Of a DNA stretch of 64,000 nucleotides, positions 45,054 through 56,889 are shown in pieces. The DNA is from Takifugu bimaculatus (taxonomy: Eukaryota; Chordata; Actinopteri; Tetraodontiformes; Tetraodontidae), in the NCBI GenBank assembly GCA_004026145.2, contig CP034976.1, forward strand, positions 13,211,887-13,275,886. The letters are read 5' to 3'. Position numbers and translations under genes: made by a program. The notes under the pieces were generated by a model that was not told the DNA's origin, made no database searches, and saw only the letters and a list, made by a program, of their open reading frames with translations. Position 1 is the first letter of the stretch. Every line of letters starts with the position of its first letter.

Positions 45054-48000
45054 TCACTGCTCCAGCTCCTTGTAGATCCCGTCGTCTCCTCGAGGCTTCA
45101 AGTCCTGGTGTGAGAAAGCAAAGAAGGAAATGAGGCAAGGAAAGGAAGCGAGACATTGGAGGGAAGGATAAAAAGGCAGATTCAAGATGCTGAGGGTAGA
45201 TTTATGACCCACTATGTCCTGTGTAATGAGATTGATTTTCTAATACCACTAATGTAAGGGTGACATCAGAGTGTTGGGGGGGGGGTATAGCTGAAAGAAG
45301 AACTGTAAGTATGAGGGAAGACCAGCTTATAGAGGCGCCAGCAGTGGGAGGGAGACACTATATATTGCTGAAACTGGTGTAAGACAACTCCTGATGCGGC
45401 GTGCAACAGCGTGCACACTGAGAAGTGACTCACCATGTAGAAGGAGCCCTCGAAGGGAGCCTGCCGAGAGAGCAGACGCAAGAAAACAGGTTTAATTACC
45501 TGACAAGAGCTGCAGATAGCTCAAAAGAGGATGAGGTGAGCACAAAAGGGCAAATAATAGGAGCTTTGTGGTATTTGGGGGTTGAAAATATTCAGATTTG
45601 CCACCTGTCGGATGTCCTCAGGATTCTCATAGATGTTTTCTGCTTCGTGAGCTTGGACAGAGAGAGACTCTTCAATACCTGAGAACAGAAAGACAGATGC
45701 TTATAGGCTCTGCATCACTTTCAAACACACTTTCTCTCTCCCTCCCTCTCACACACACACACACACACACATGCAGACGGGGGCAGATTCATTGCAATAA
45801 CCCCAGAGGATGTCACGGCCCACATCGTTCAGCTGACAAGGGCCAAAGATGAACAGAGCAGAGAAAACTGTCAGAACGGAAAACGCCGGAAGACTCACCG
45901 CGATCAGAAATGTGTTCCCGTCTCCATAGCAACACACCGGCAGCTGCAGCAACCAGGGGCACCAAGAGTAATAAAGCAGAGAGAGGAGGAAGCAGAGAGG
46001 GGGTGGTCACAGTGACACTTTCTACAAAGGGGAAAAAACGAGAAGAACACAGCAGGAATTTTCAGGAACAAAGTTAATGTAAAGCCAGTGTGTTCGGCGA
46101 GAGGCAGTATTTAACATGCAGAGAGGTTCCTGGTGATCCTCAGGTTCACGGGCTAAGCCCTTCTTTCAAACCCCACTTCGAATGGACACGGATGCACGGC
46201 GCAGTCAAAGGATCCTCAATACATTACATGCATTTGCGTCATGCTGCTGTCAGTCACAGACAAGGAGCTCAATGAAAGAAATCACAGAAATCTGGGCCAC
46301 ACGAGCGAGAGAACGGTCTCGGGTACGGCTGCCACGTCGACCCCACACAGGCTGGACGGTAAAGACTGTCCATTTCAAATGTGGACACCAAGAAAAGACA
46401 CATCTGTAACAGAGGGCAAATAACCTCATAACGTTCCAGCAAATAATTCTAAACCTTTTCCCTTTTTTTTTACGATACACCTGAAAGTCAGGAGAGACTT
46501 TGTCTTTTGTTGTCCAGGATCAACTTGATTTGATCGACCTGCAGTGAGCACCTGGCAATAAAAGAGGCTGAGACACGAGGAGAGCATGCAGGGAGACAGT
46601 GGAGAAGCTCTATCACACGCGATTAAACTAGCTGCACTGGTTTACACAAAAGCAAATGCCAGCAAAAGAAACAGAAGGTTGCTACGTGTTTCCACAGAGA
46701 CCGCGGTTATTGTTCACAGAGCAAAAGGAACGAAATCTGTTCAGCATTTCTGCATCTGAAAATGAGAAAATAGCAAAGAAAAAGTTACACAAGACGAGCA
46801 GCATTGTTTTTTAAATGGAGCCAGGCTTCGAGTGGTTTGGGTTCACGCAGGCATCTCCTCAACTTCACATTAATTTAGTTTGTGAAGGGATGAGCCTTTA
46901 GCCCTTAACTTCCCCCAGAGGTCAGAGCTTCACAGCTTTATGCCAGCTTTGAAACAATCAATCGCCGTGTGCTGTGCAAGGCTTAAATGTTTGGTGAGTA
47001 TGAGCAAAGGGTGCTAATGAATGTGGTGGTGACCTCAGGATTGAACTGCACTGTTCTACGTGCCACTTCTGATGCATGAGTTATGCTAATGAAGTGCGGG
47101 CGAGTGGGGCAAACGTGCTCTCAGGTTGTTACGTTCACATCTCTATTTCTGGCCCCCCTCCTGTTTGTCCTCACCTATTACTTCCTTTCAGCCACCGTCT
47201 CATCCTTCAGTCATACAATCCCACTGTAGGGGCTGTACACCGAAGAAGGTGGCAGCGTCCCTGGAATGTGCTGCACAACAGAACCACTGCTCCCATTCCA
47301 GGTTTTCCAAACAGCACCAAATAAAACTGGAATCCTGTTTTGGAGCAGCTGTCCTGCACGTGTTGGGCCTGGAGCCTCTACACCTACAGCAGACCTATCT
47401 ACAGCATTTGTCCACTGATGTCTGGGGTCCTCCAGACTCCGTCCATCCAATCGCCAATCATAACATTAGAATTTAAAGTCAGGATTTTCTGAAGTGGCCC
47501 CCATGACTATAAATAACTGAGATGACACTAAAATTACGGCTGATACCGGCTATCTAGCAAACATCCCCATCTAGTTGATATTTTCCGACTCATTCGTTTC
47601 CCACCTTCTCATTTGCCCCCCCCCCCTCTGTTTTTGGTCTGTGTCCATTGTTCTCATGGATCCAACATCTGTGAGCACCCCACTGCGCTCTGGGCCTCTC
47701 AGCCCAAGAGTATTGCTCAACAGGGAGCGCACAGGCGGATCCATTCAACTGCTGCCTCCTGTGCTCCCTGCAGCTAGCAACAGCAGCAATAAGCTTGAAT
47801 AATTTAGTTTCTGTGGAAGAAATTTCCAGAGGTTCTGTCTTTGTACAATAACCTTTTTCTTTCCAATTCAACTCTTAAAATCATTTTTTTTAAAATGAAA
47901 CGTTGCCTTTAAATGGTTTGACTTATTCGTGTTCCTCCAGAAGTCTTGACCTGTGGCCTCCTTGACTGCACAAACAAACCCCAACATATGGTTTCTGTCA

Positions 48001-48959
48001 GGAGCATTTTTCCTCTGTGAAACTGGCAGATGAATTACGGTTATCTTGAACGCACCACGGAACGGCTCGCAGAGCCCAGATCATTATCTCGGCTCAGTTG
48101 AGCGGAAGTTCTCATGGTTTCCCTCAACACAAGAGAGGAGGAGGAAATCAGAATACGGGCCGGTCTTGGTTAAAGCATTCTTCCTACCTTTACTGGGAAG
48201 AGCCACAGATTCTGTTGCCCACACCGTCTGCCCATTGTTCAGCTGAAGAGTGCAGGTGTAGTTTCCAGCTGTGTCCGCTGTGATGGGAGTGGGCAGAACT
48301 GCGGTGATTCTGCCGGGGCCGCTGCTTACAACGTGCAGCTTCCGACTCTTATCCTGGTAGGTCCATTTGACGCTCTGGATCTGAGACAACTCTGAGTACA
48401 GGCATGACAGCTCCAGCATTGATGGGGACGGCTTGCTCTTAACTGTTGATGCGACAGGAAACGGGAGAGGATGAGTGAGAAAATGAACAGAAATAGATGT
48501 GAAAAAAGAGCAGGTGTGAGGAGAAAGGTGCGAGACTGAATGAGAAGGTGCGCTAAAGGGAAATGTGTGAATAGAGAAAAGGGCAAGGATAGACCCGGGC
48601 CGAAGAGTAAGAGATATAAAAAAGCAAGAAGAAAAGGGAGGTCAAAATGATATATATTCATGAACGTGATCTGCTGCTAATGCATCGTTGACTGCGACTG
48701 ATGCTTAGTGTCCCGTCAAACTGAAATAAGAATCCATCTGGGTGTAATCAAGTTCCACTGACCCCCCCCAGACCCCCCCCCCCCCCCCCCCCCCCTCACA
48801 CAGGTACTTAAAAACACACATTTCAACCTTGATTAGTGTGATCAGAACAGGACACCTACAGCTTTGGTGGGAGGGCAGCAGCTATAATCATGCATAATGA
48901 TACTTATAATGAGGTGGGGTAAAAATACTGTATATGCATCACGTGTGTGCGTGTGTGTG

Positions 48960-49016
<57 letters not shown>

Positions 49017-49143
49017 GGTGACAGTCACAGTGACAGTGATAGATGGGCTGGTCATGTCTGGGCAGCGGTGATGGATGCCAGTGGGACTGTGATTAGTAAA
49101 GCTTTCCAAGGCCGCCATGACAGTTCTCCTTATGTGTATGTTG

Positions 49144-49203
<60 letters not shown>

Positions 49204-52200
49204 CATGCCAGAATTTTCCCCTTGTCTCCAGAAAGGGTGACACCAGCCAGAGGCTTGCTTATGAAAAGTCATCAGGTGTTTTGCTGATATTTATATGAAT
49301 TGAGGAACTGCTTCATGTGGCCTATAAATATTTGAATGTCATAATATGACACAGCAGTGTGTCATATTATTATTAATTATATTATTATTATTATATTAAG
49401 TCAGAGGGGGAATGTATAATAATGGAATATATATTTCAGCTTTGGAAGAATACAGGATAGCTGTTGGTGCTTTATCTGCTGTTTAAAAATGAATTTTAAG
49501 TGTATTTTCTTGAATGTTCCAGGAACGCTCTGATTCGTGCTGCACTGACCACCACAATCACCCTTCACACCTTCGTTATGTCCCAATTAGAGCTGAAAAC
49601 GGAATCAACGTTGATTCGCTCCTCTTTGAAACCACGGCAGGATTTTAGGGTTGTTCTTTCCCATTTTTATGTGAACATTAGAGTTCAAGTCTTGAAGACT
49701 AAGAAGAGTCTTAAGAAGTGTCTGCTATAGAGGAGAGGAGAGGAGAGGAGAGGAGAGGAGAGGAGAGGAGAGGAGAGGAGAGGAGAGGAGAGGAGAGGAG
49801 AGGAGAGGAGGAGAGGAGAGGAGAGGAGAGGAGAGGAGAGGAGAGGAGAGGAGAGGAGAGGAGAGCATGACCCAGTGGGGTGACAGAGGCCTGAGCTAAG
49901 ATGTGACCTAACGATTAGACGACCCCCTAAGTGTGATAATCTGTCTGTCTACGATAGTAACTGGAACTACTGAATTAGTAACAATAAGCTTTTTCAAAGA
50001 GGAAGGTTCTAAGTCTGATCTTAAAGTAGCGATGGAGTCAGCCTCCCGTACCTGGACAGGGAGCTGGTTCCATAGCAGGGGGCCTGGTAGCTAAATGCTC
50101 GCCCCCCATTCTACTCCTAGAGACTCTGGGAACCACAAGTCTGGAGACGTGGCTTTCACACACCTCTGAAGAGCCGCTCTGCCTCGCGTGAGTGAGCTAC
50201 CAGGCTTTTCATTAAACTCTTGGCAAGAAAACAAATTCTATTTTGCAAATTGTCAATAAGTGGATTTGCCTCCCATCAGATGCTTCATTTCCTTGACTTG
50301 ATGAATAAAACATAAACACACTCTCTAATAATGCCTCCTCTCAAATTAAAACCCACTGGCCATAATTTTAGTTTAGTTTTAGTTTCCACATCAGCCGTAG
50401 ATGAAGCCTCGTCTGGGTTTGGGTGGTTTGAGCTGCAGGTTTCAGACGTTTAGCAGCATCCTGGAACAGGACGGTCGTCCATCAGGATCAAAGAGCAACA
50501 TTCAGAAAGAACATTTTCACCTAATGGCTTTGATCTCATTAGGATTCTGAATTTAGAGGAATTCCTCATAGCAACAAAATAAAGACACAAAGCACATGAT
50601 CCATCCATCATCCATCCATCCATCATCCATCCACCATCCATCCATCCATCCATCCATCCATCCATCCATGCCATCCCCATACCATCCCGCACCCAAGGAC
50701 CCGACACCATCCATCCATCCACCCACCCATCCAGCCTCCACCCAAAGCCATCCATCCATCCATCATCCATCCCACCCACCCACCCACCACATCACCATCA
50801 TCCCCATCCACCCATCCCTCCCCCACAGCCCATCCATCCACCATCCATCCATCCATCCATCCATCCATCCATCCATCCATCCATCCATCCATCATCCATC
50901 CATCCATCCATCCATCCATCCATCCATCCATCCATCATCCATCATACATCCATCCATCATCCATCCATCCATCCATCCATCCATACATCCATCCATCATC
51001 CATCCATCCATCCATCCATCCATCCATCCATCCATCCATCATCCATCCATCCTCCATCCATCATCCATCATCCATCATCCATCCATCCATCCATCCATCC
51101 ATCATCCATCCATCCATCATCCATCCATCCATCCATCCATCCATCCATCCATCCATCATCCATCCATCCATCATCCATCCATTACTCTGAAGTCTCACTA
51201 CTTTGCTATGACTGAAAGATTCATTTAATAGAACTAGTTCCAGTAGATCTCTGGAATAAGAAAACTTTTTTTTCTTTAGTATGTGTGCACGTGCGCATGT
51301 GCATGCGTGTGTGTGTGCACGTTCAGCCATGACATTCAGGTAACAGTGTTGGTTTCAGACATTATTCCCATCCCCGCTCAGCTAAATCACCACTTGTGTT
51401 TGACATTTGGTACCTTTGAACACGCTGAGAACCGTCCTCTGTCTGTAGACGTTGTCGTTGAGAAACACATCACAGCTGTACTGGCCTCCATTGTTCAGCT
51501 CGGGTGTGAAGAGGAAGGAGAAGCTCCCAGCATCTGCGTTGTAGGGAGGTCCTGCGAGATGGACTCTCTTGCTTTGATTATTTACGAATGTGATGCCCCT
51601 CCATCTGTCATAGTGGTACAGCTGCAACACGTTTCTTTTCATATTTTGGGGGGAATGAGGTTGCCAGTACAGGCGAACATAGTCCCCCTGGACCCCAGGA
51701 CAGATTACGTTGAAGGGCATCTGAGCCCGAGTCGCCGTGGTAATTACAGTACCTGCAGACGACAAAGGAAACATAAGAGACACTAGAATGTATAAATAGA
51801 TGAGGGAGACCTGAGAGGAAAGCGGAGGAAACAGTGAAAGAGTACAAGCAGAACGGGCCAACTGGGAATTCAGGCTGAAGAGAGAAAACAGAATAGTACG
51901 AAGTACACACTGAAATGGGAAATTCCAGCAACAATGGGGATTACAGTCTGATATGCTGAGTTACTTCCTCAGTTGGTCTCCCATTCTGCTCTGCCTGATT
52001 AGCAAGCTGCTGACACAGAACTTTCAGGCTGCTTTATGATCCAAAGTCACTCACCATGTGTTATATTGGTGAATGAGGCCTCACTCTTAACTGTGGAGAA
52101 AAGAAGACATGGGATGGGTGTTTGTGGTGTGGAGGCTGGGGAGGGGGGGCAGATGAATAATACATGTAGCATTGTAGTATATTATTCACGCTAGTGTGAT

Positions 52201-53774
52201 TTTCATCACAATTCCACCGTAGACTTTTGAAAAATGCTCTCTTGAAGTAAATACTTTGAAGAATTGTGGCTACGGGATGCTTGAATAAATAATGCTGCTG
52301 CTGGAGTTTCTGAAACAGATGCCCGATCCAACGCTCAACGCCGGCAAATTAAGTGAAGCATTCGGAGTCTCAAATTGCTCACCATCGACCGTCACTTTCA
52401 CATTGAAGGGGAACAGAATGTTAGGACTCGTGCTCCAAGGGCGGACCATGCAGACATAAGCTCCGCTGTCGTTCTTTTGGATCTGAGGCACTTTGGCCAC
52501 CGTGCCGGTGTTCGGCTTCGTCTCGCTCTTCATGGAATTCCCACCGGGCCCAACCCAGATGATGTTGGTGGGAACAGACTCTGGTTTAACACTGGCAATC
52601 AACCGCAGGGTGCTGAGCAGACGTATGGGTGCAGCCGGGACAACGGTGACTAAAGATTCAACACACATGTTTAAAAACGCAGAGTATAAAATTGAGGTTT
52701 GTTAGAAAGTGCTTTTTTAAGCACTTTGAAAAGAGGTTTTTAAACATGACTACCCTGATATATATATTTTAACTTATATAAAACTAAAGTGCATTATGTT
52801 TTTCACTATTATGTCATTGCAAGAACATGAGAAAAGCAAAAAGGCACTTAAAAAGGAAATGCATTAAGGTACGATGGAGTCGAGGGGCGGTTTTTTTGTA
52901 CCTGTCAGGATAGCTAAGAGGATAACCGTCTCCTTTGGTATCCGCTCAGGCTGCTCTATCATGCATGAGTAGAGGCCACAATCCTCCACTTTAGGAATAA
53001 AGAACAGAGAAAAATTCCCCTGTGTTCTGAAAGTTAGGGTCGATCAGTCGCATGGACGCCTTGGAGGCACTGCCGAACAACTCTTTTGTTTTGCTGGCTG
53101 AGAGAACTAGCTTCCATTCATCCGCACCGATTGTCTTCACCTTCCAGTTAATGGTTACGCCATTCCTCACTGTCGTATCCGTACAAATCAAGGTGGTGGG
53201 AATGCCTTCTCTAGCCACCACAACATCATCCCATTCTGCCAGAGTAAAGGACAGAAAGTTAAGTACGTCAGTCTCTCAGGTAGAATCCACAGATCACCTT
53301 TCTTTTTAAAGATGCCAAAACATTCTCTCAAGTTAATATGATGGTCCAGCAGTGTCAGCGACTTCAGTATAAGAGATAACTCTGAATTATGTTCTTTTAT
53401 TGTGTTTCTATATTTTTATTATCTAACAGGGTCTAAATAACAAGTGCAGTTTTACACCTGCATCCTGCTGAATTAAACCACATTTGAATAAAATTAGACA
53501 TATATCTATTCTATTAATTGAAATTTGCTGTCAAATTTACAATATTTTATTAATGCTTGAAAAGCGAATAGCAAATTCAAGAAAGTCCCTAAAAGCAAAC
53601 GCCTTCAAAGAAATTTCACCTACATTTGCATTACAAGACAACTTTAAAAGTCGTATAAGTTGACACCACGTTTCCACAGCAGCAAAAATATGTTTTCATA
53701 CCTCTGATGTCGGCTTGAAAGGAATATACAGCAAAAGAAAAGATGAGAATAAAGGTGAAAAAAACAGCCTCCAT
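45054..53774 (-). CDS. g6fl: G6F-like Ig-superfamily receptor with tyrosine-signalling tail
   Basis: Ten coding exons in transcript order: 53774-53702 (signal peptide MEAVFFTFILIFSFAVYSF), 53235-52902 (Ig1), 52649-52383 (Ig2), 52090-52055 (linker), 51752-51414 (Ig3), 48442-48188 (Ig4), 46021-45899 (membrane helix, about residues 443-466, then WRR), 45678-45605, 45460-45434 and 45104-45054 (tail), about 525 residues. Ig1, Ig3 and Ig4 have both canonical cysteines (for example LICTD with YSCMI, VICPG with YSCDV, LSCLY with YTCTL). Ig2 has only YVCMV. The tail has YENP (Tyr492), then Tyr508 and Tyr520 as YMDL and YKEL eight residues apart. Position next to abhd16a, as for LY6G6F in human, together with the Ig and tyrosine-tail layout supports a G6F relationship, though four Ig domains differ from the single domain of mammalian G6F. 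Ig1 has one extra G in a run at 53017-53020. Confidence 0.75.
46100..48180. other. Intron of the G6F-like gene, nothing recognised
   Basis: Between the Ig4 and membrane-helix exons (about 2.2 kb). No frame on either strand resembles a protein, and I could not assign a mobile element. Confidence 0.5.
48773..48795. repeat. Poly(C) run
   Basis: About 23 consecutive C residues, preceded by a shorter C run, in an intron of the G6F-like gene. Confidence 0.95.
48948..49016. repeat. (GT)n microsatellite
   Basis: GT tract with occasional CGTG and ATGT interruptions in a G6F-like gene intron. Confidence 0.95.
49148..49201. repeat. (GT)n microsatellite
   Basis: Pure GT tract of about 54 bases. Confidence 0.96.
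49729..49866. repeat. Pentanucleotide (AGAGG)n array
   Basis: About 27 tandem GGAGA/AGAGG units with a single phase slip near 49809. It directly abuts the interspersed repeat that follows. Confidence 0.97.
49867..50215 (+). mobile_element. Fish interspersed repeat fragment (family not assigned)
   Basis: Segments such as AACTGGAACTACTGAATTAG (49960-49979), ATTAGTAACAATAAGC, TCAAAGAGGAAGGTT, GGGAGCTGGTTCCATAGCAG and GGGAACCACAAGT match a repeat I remember as very common in percomorph genomes, often with a leading GGAGA-type array. No coding capacity is visible. I cannot name its class from sequence alone. Confidence 0.55.
50599..51183. repeat. Large (CATC)n tetranucleotide array
   Basis: About 585 bases built from CATC/CCAT units with frequent TCATC slips. 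A degenerate middle (about 50669-50830) suggests two or more merged arrays. It creates a long His/Pro/Ser/Ile open frame on one strand and Trp/Met/Asp/Gly on the other; neither is a gene. It lies in the intron between Ig3 and Ig4 of the G6F-like gene. Confidence 0.98.
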
Positions 53775-55950
53775 CAGACATTAAATTATTATTATTAAAT
53801 TGCGTTGAAAGCTCCGTGAGCTTTTTCTGCATACACTTCCAAACACCAAGTATTGGTCACTTTCCTCCAATATCACCAGCATTCCTGAGTGGCGTGTTAA
53901 CAAGTTTGCTGTGCATTTTACAGCCCAACAGGATATGACATCGCTACCACGGCGATAAACAGGAAAAACCCATCATTATTGGTGCCATGACATGCACGTG
54001 TTTGAGGGCGATAAGCTCTTTGTCTCATTACACAGAACAAGTCTAAATACAATACAATACTGACAATACTTGGAAGGGATTTACAGCAGATCTTCTGGGC
54101 AATTAGTTACCTTGTGACCATTTAATTTGACAGAGCGGATGAATGGCTATCTTACTGTTTATGTGTGTGTGTGTGTGTGTGTGTGTGTGGGGGGGGGTGG
54201 GGGGGGGGGTATAAATAATAATAAAATAAAAGAAGGGCTTTTTTGAAGGATGAAAAAGTGAGTAATAAAGACCTTGGGTTAGTGAGGGTGCACAGCCACC
54301 CCTGGGCTTCATGTCTTTCCATCCCATAAATGTCTTTAATTAAACTAAAGGTACTACCAACTCCTTCGAGCACTATTACAGATTTTTCCATAATTACCAC
54401 TGGGTAGGTGGGGGCGATGGAGAGAGATAGAGAAAGAGAGGGGAAGGAAGAGAAAGCAGATATGTATTGTGGGCGGGTATGACATGGATGGAGGAAGACA
54501 AACCAGGAAGGCAGAAAGAGGGAGGAATGTGGAGGTGCTCCGACAGTCCCCGAGAGAGGAAAAGTGTGAGAGGATGTTTCAAGAGAGAAGAGACTGTGAG
54601 TTCAAAGAAGCCTGTAGCTGCTGGCACAGAGCGTGCTGATCCTGTGGCCCCTCCTTTATGGGTAAATAATCACCATAAGCCTTGGCTCGCTCTAATGAAT
54701 CCACTGCCAATGAGCTAATATCTGTTAACTTCATTAGCACTGCCACGGACCCTGGAGAGAGCACAAGGATGGAGGGTGGAGGATGAACAGCAGCAAAGAG
54801 TGAAGGACATGTGGACAAAAGGAAATCCAATGAAAAAGGGGGGGGGGGGGGGCAAGAAGGAACTGGGGAGGCATGAACAAAAGGAAGAGGAAAGTGTTGA
54901 ACAAATGAACGTGTACATGGTATGAGAGTGCTGGAGGAAAAGGAGGGACGGTGCGAATAAAATAGGTGGTAGCTAGGTGGAAGGTGTGAAGGACAATTTA
55001 GAGTGGCAATAAAAATGGCCACTGTCTTTTTATTCATCCTGTGAATGCAGCAGCAGGTCGCACATAAGCTGCATCTTCTTCCCATGTTATCCTGAACCTG
55101 GAGCTTTACTTCAGTTGTGCTGCGCATGTAAATACTTTCAACATCGATACTGGCACTAATGCTAAAAGAGGTGTACTTTATTGATAATCATTGATCAGAT
55201 TATTTGAAATCTGCTTCAATAATCAGCCTTTGAAACTGAGTTGATTAAATTGACATTAAAGATTAAAAAGAATGATTTGGGCATCAAGTTATTTAGATTT
55301 AGCTGTCAGCTTGGACCACTTTCTGACATTTCAAAAACAGAAATAAGGCAAAAACAAGACAAACAAATAAAAAAGAAGACGTCATTTTCAACGTCCCTGA
55401 TAAATTCCCTTGATTAAAAACCAAACCAACAGTGCCCTGCTGTGCAAACATGGCAGCTTCATTCAGTCCAGATTTACCCTTTGAAGATAGAATCTCTCTT
55501 AATGCAAAACATATTGCTTCATTTAATCTGTTGTGTTGGAGCTTCAATCAATATGAAATCAATGTCTTCAAAATTGCTGCCCTCCTGTAGGACAACTTGG
55601 AGATGGAAGACCCAAGGAAGGGAGCAGTGTGACTTAAAGCTTGAGACTTATGGAGATGTAATTACACTGGCTGTAAAACACTTGGGTATGAGGATTAGAC
55701 CTAAACCAGATAATGCCTGTGCTATGCTAGCGTGTGCACGCTGCTTTGGAGGAAAATAGGAGGGGAGAAATGAATTGGAACATATTTGGTGGAAGAAAAA
55801 AAATCTCATCAGCAGAGTCTGCTGGAGTCCACAAACAGATAGAAGAGGAGCTGTTTCCTCTTGATTTGATTTTGCTGACTGCCACAGGATTTGGATTTTG
55901 CAGTTCGTTAATGAATGTTTATTGATTTTGGCATCTGTTGTACTGGAAAA
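53775..55950. other. Intergenic or upstream stretch, nothing recognised beyond simple repeats
   Basis: Upstream of the G6F-like gene. It holds a (GT)n plus G-run tract at about 54163-54211 and a poly(G) run at about 54838-54852. No protein-like frame, RNA gene or defined transposon was seen. Confidence 0.45.
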
Positions 55951-55972
55951 GCTCGTCTGTGAGCACCCTCAG

Positions 55973-55986
55973 ACAGCAGAGGGCGA
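55973..55986 (+). promoter_or_regulatory. CTCF-like motif
   Basis: ACAGCAGAGGGCGA fits the CTCF core closely. It lies about 840 bases upstream of the coding start at 56811 and has the same orientation as the motifs at 21075 and 34770. Confidence 0.4.
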
Positions 55987-56364
55987 TCGAAGCATCTGCT
56001 TCCACGTAACTCGCCATGATTGCGAGTGTCGAACTCGGTTATGTTGTCTTCCAACTAGTCCCCCGCGTTAATTGTTACGGTCGAATGCGTGTGCACGTTG
56101 CTCCGAACGATGCCCGCCTCGAGTGTCTACACTGAACAAACGAGGACATTTTGGGCGCGAAATTGACTTTTCGACAGGGAAATTGTAACTTCCCTCTATA
56201 TAATGCACATCATTTAGAAGTTATATATATATTTATACCAAACTAAATGCCAAACCTTGCTCATTCTGAGCGCGTGTCGGGTTTTATACCCTAAAGAATG
56301 CTTTCGGCGATTTCAACAAGTTGCCCTCCTGCCTCCATTGGCCCCAATTAAGCGTTTTTTTCGG

Positions 56365-56400
56365 GAGGCGTAACGCCTCTCCTGCCTGATGACATCATCG
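56365..56400. promoter_or_regulatory. Promoter-proximal palindrome and CRE/ATF-like site
   Basis: GAGGCGTAACGCCTC (56365-56379) is a perfect inverted repeat with a three-base centre. Eleven bases on, TGACATCA (about 56390-56397) is one base from the CRE consensus. Both sit about 420 bases before the ATG at 56811, at the start of a CpG-rich region, so they are plausible core-promoter elements of that gene. Confidence 0.4.
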
Positions 56401-56662
56401 TCAGGCGTACAGCGGGCAGTCGCGCGCTAGAACTGGTGTCGGCTGGAGCGCGAGAGCTCAGTGTGTGCGGAAGCCTCTACCGGGAGGGATTCACCTGTGC
56501 GTCTGTCTCGAGCCACCTCACGAGGACTCCAGGAAGCGTTTTTAAACCGATTCCACCGGTACAGCCCAGCCAAGGACCCGGCAAGAACCTCTTTCCGAAC
56601 TCCAACCGTGTCCCGTCGCCAGACAAGTTTTTCCCCCACATTTCTGTTTCTTAAAACCGCCA

Positions 56663-56689
56663 ATGAAGGACGTTCGACGCGGAAACTGA
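56663..56689 (+). other. Short upstream ORF in the 5' leader
   Basis: ATG with eight codons then TGA, about 120 bases before the main ATG at 56811. If transcribed it could damp translation of the downstream frame. Its presence is seen; its use is inferred. Confidence 0.35.
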
Positions 56690-56810
56690 GTCGCACTTGA
56701 AGGCGCTCCTGTTTTCATTTTACGGCTATTTTTTTTTTTAAAAATTTTATTTAAAAAAACAACAACTCGGTGACGATTCGTGTTTTTTCAGTAGAGGATC
56801 GTAAACAACA

Positions 56811-56889
56811 ATGAGACGTGACGCCCGAAAATTTTGTGAATGTTCGAAAATGCTGCTCTGGTTGGTTTCGTCGATACTTATTCAACAAG
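56811..56889 (+). CDS. First coding exon (signal peptide) of an unrecognised gene
   Basis: ATG follows a CpG-rich leader and an A-rich AAACAACA context. Twenty-six codons plus one base are open to a strong donor (CAAG then GTAAGA). The translation has a basic N-terminus (MRRDARKFCECSK) and then a hydrophobic core MLLWLVSSILIQQ, as expected of a signal peptide for a secreted or membrane protein. No later exon is visible up to 64000, so the first intron exceeds 7 kb, unusual beside the short introns elsewhere here. I do not recognise the family from so little sequence. Confidence 0.6.

Noticed and set aside
50623..50931. Trp/Met/Asp/Gly-rich frame on the minus strand
   Set aside because: A by-product of the CATC tetranucleotide array, with no codon constraint.
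49729..51183. CRISPR-like tandem arrangement
   Set aside because: Units are 4-5 bases with no unique spacers, and the genome is vertebrate. These are simple satellites.
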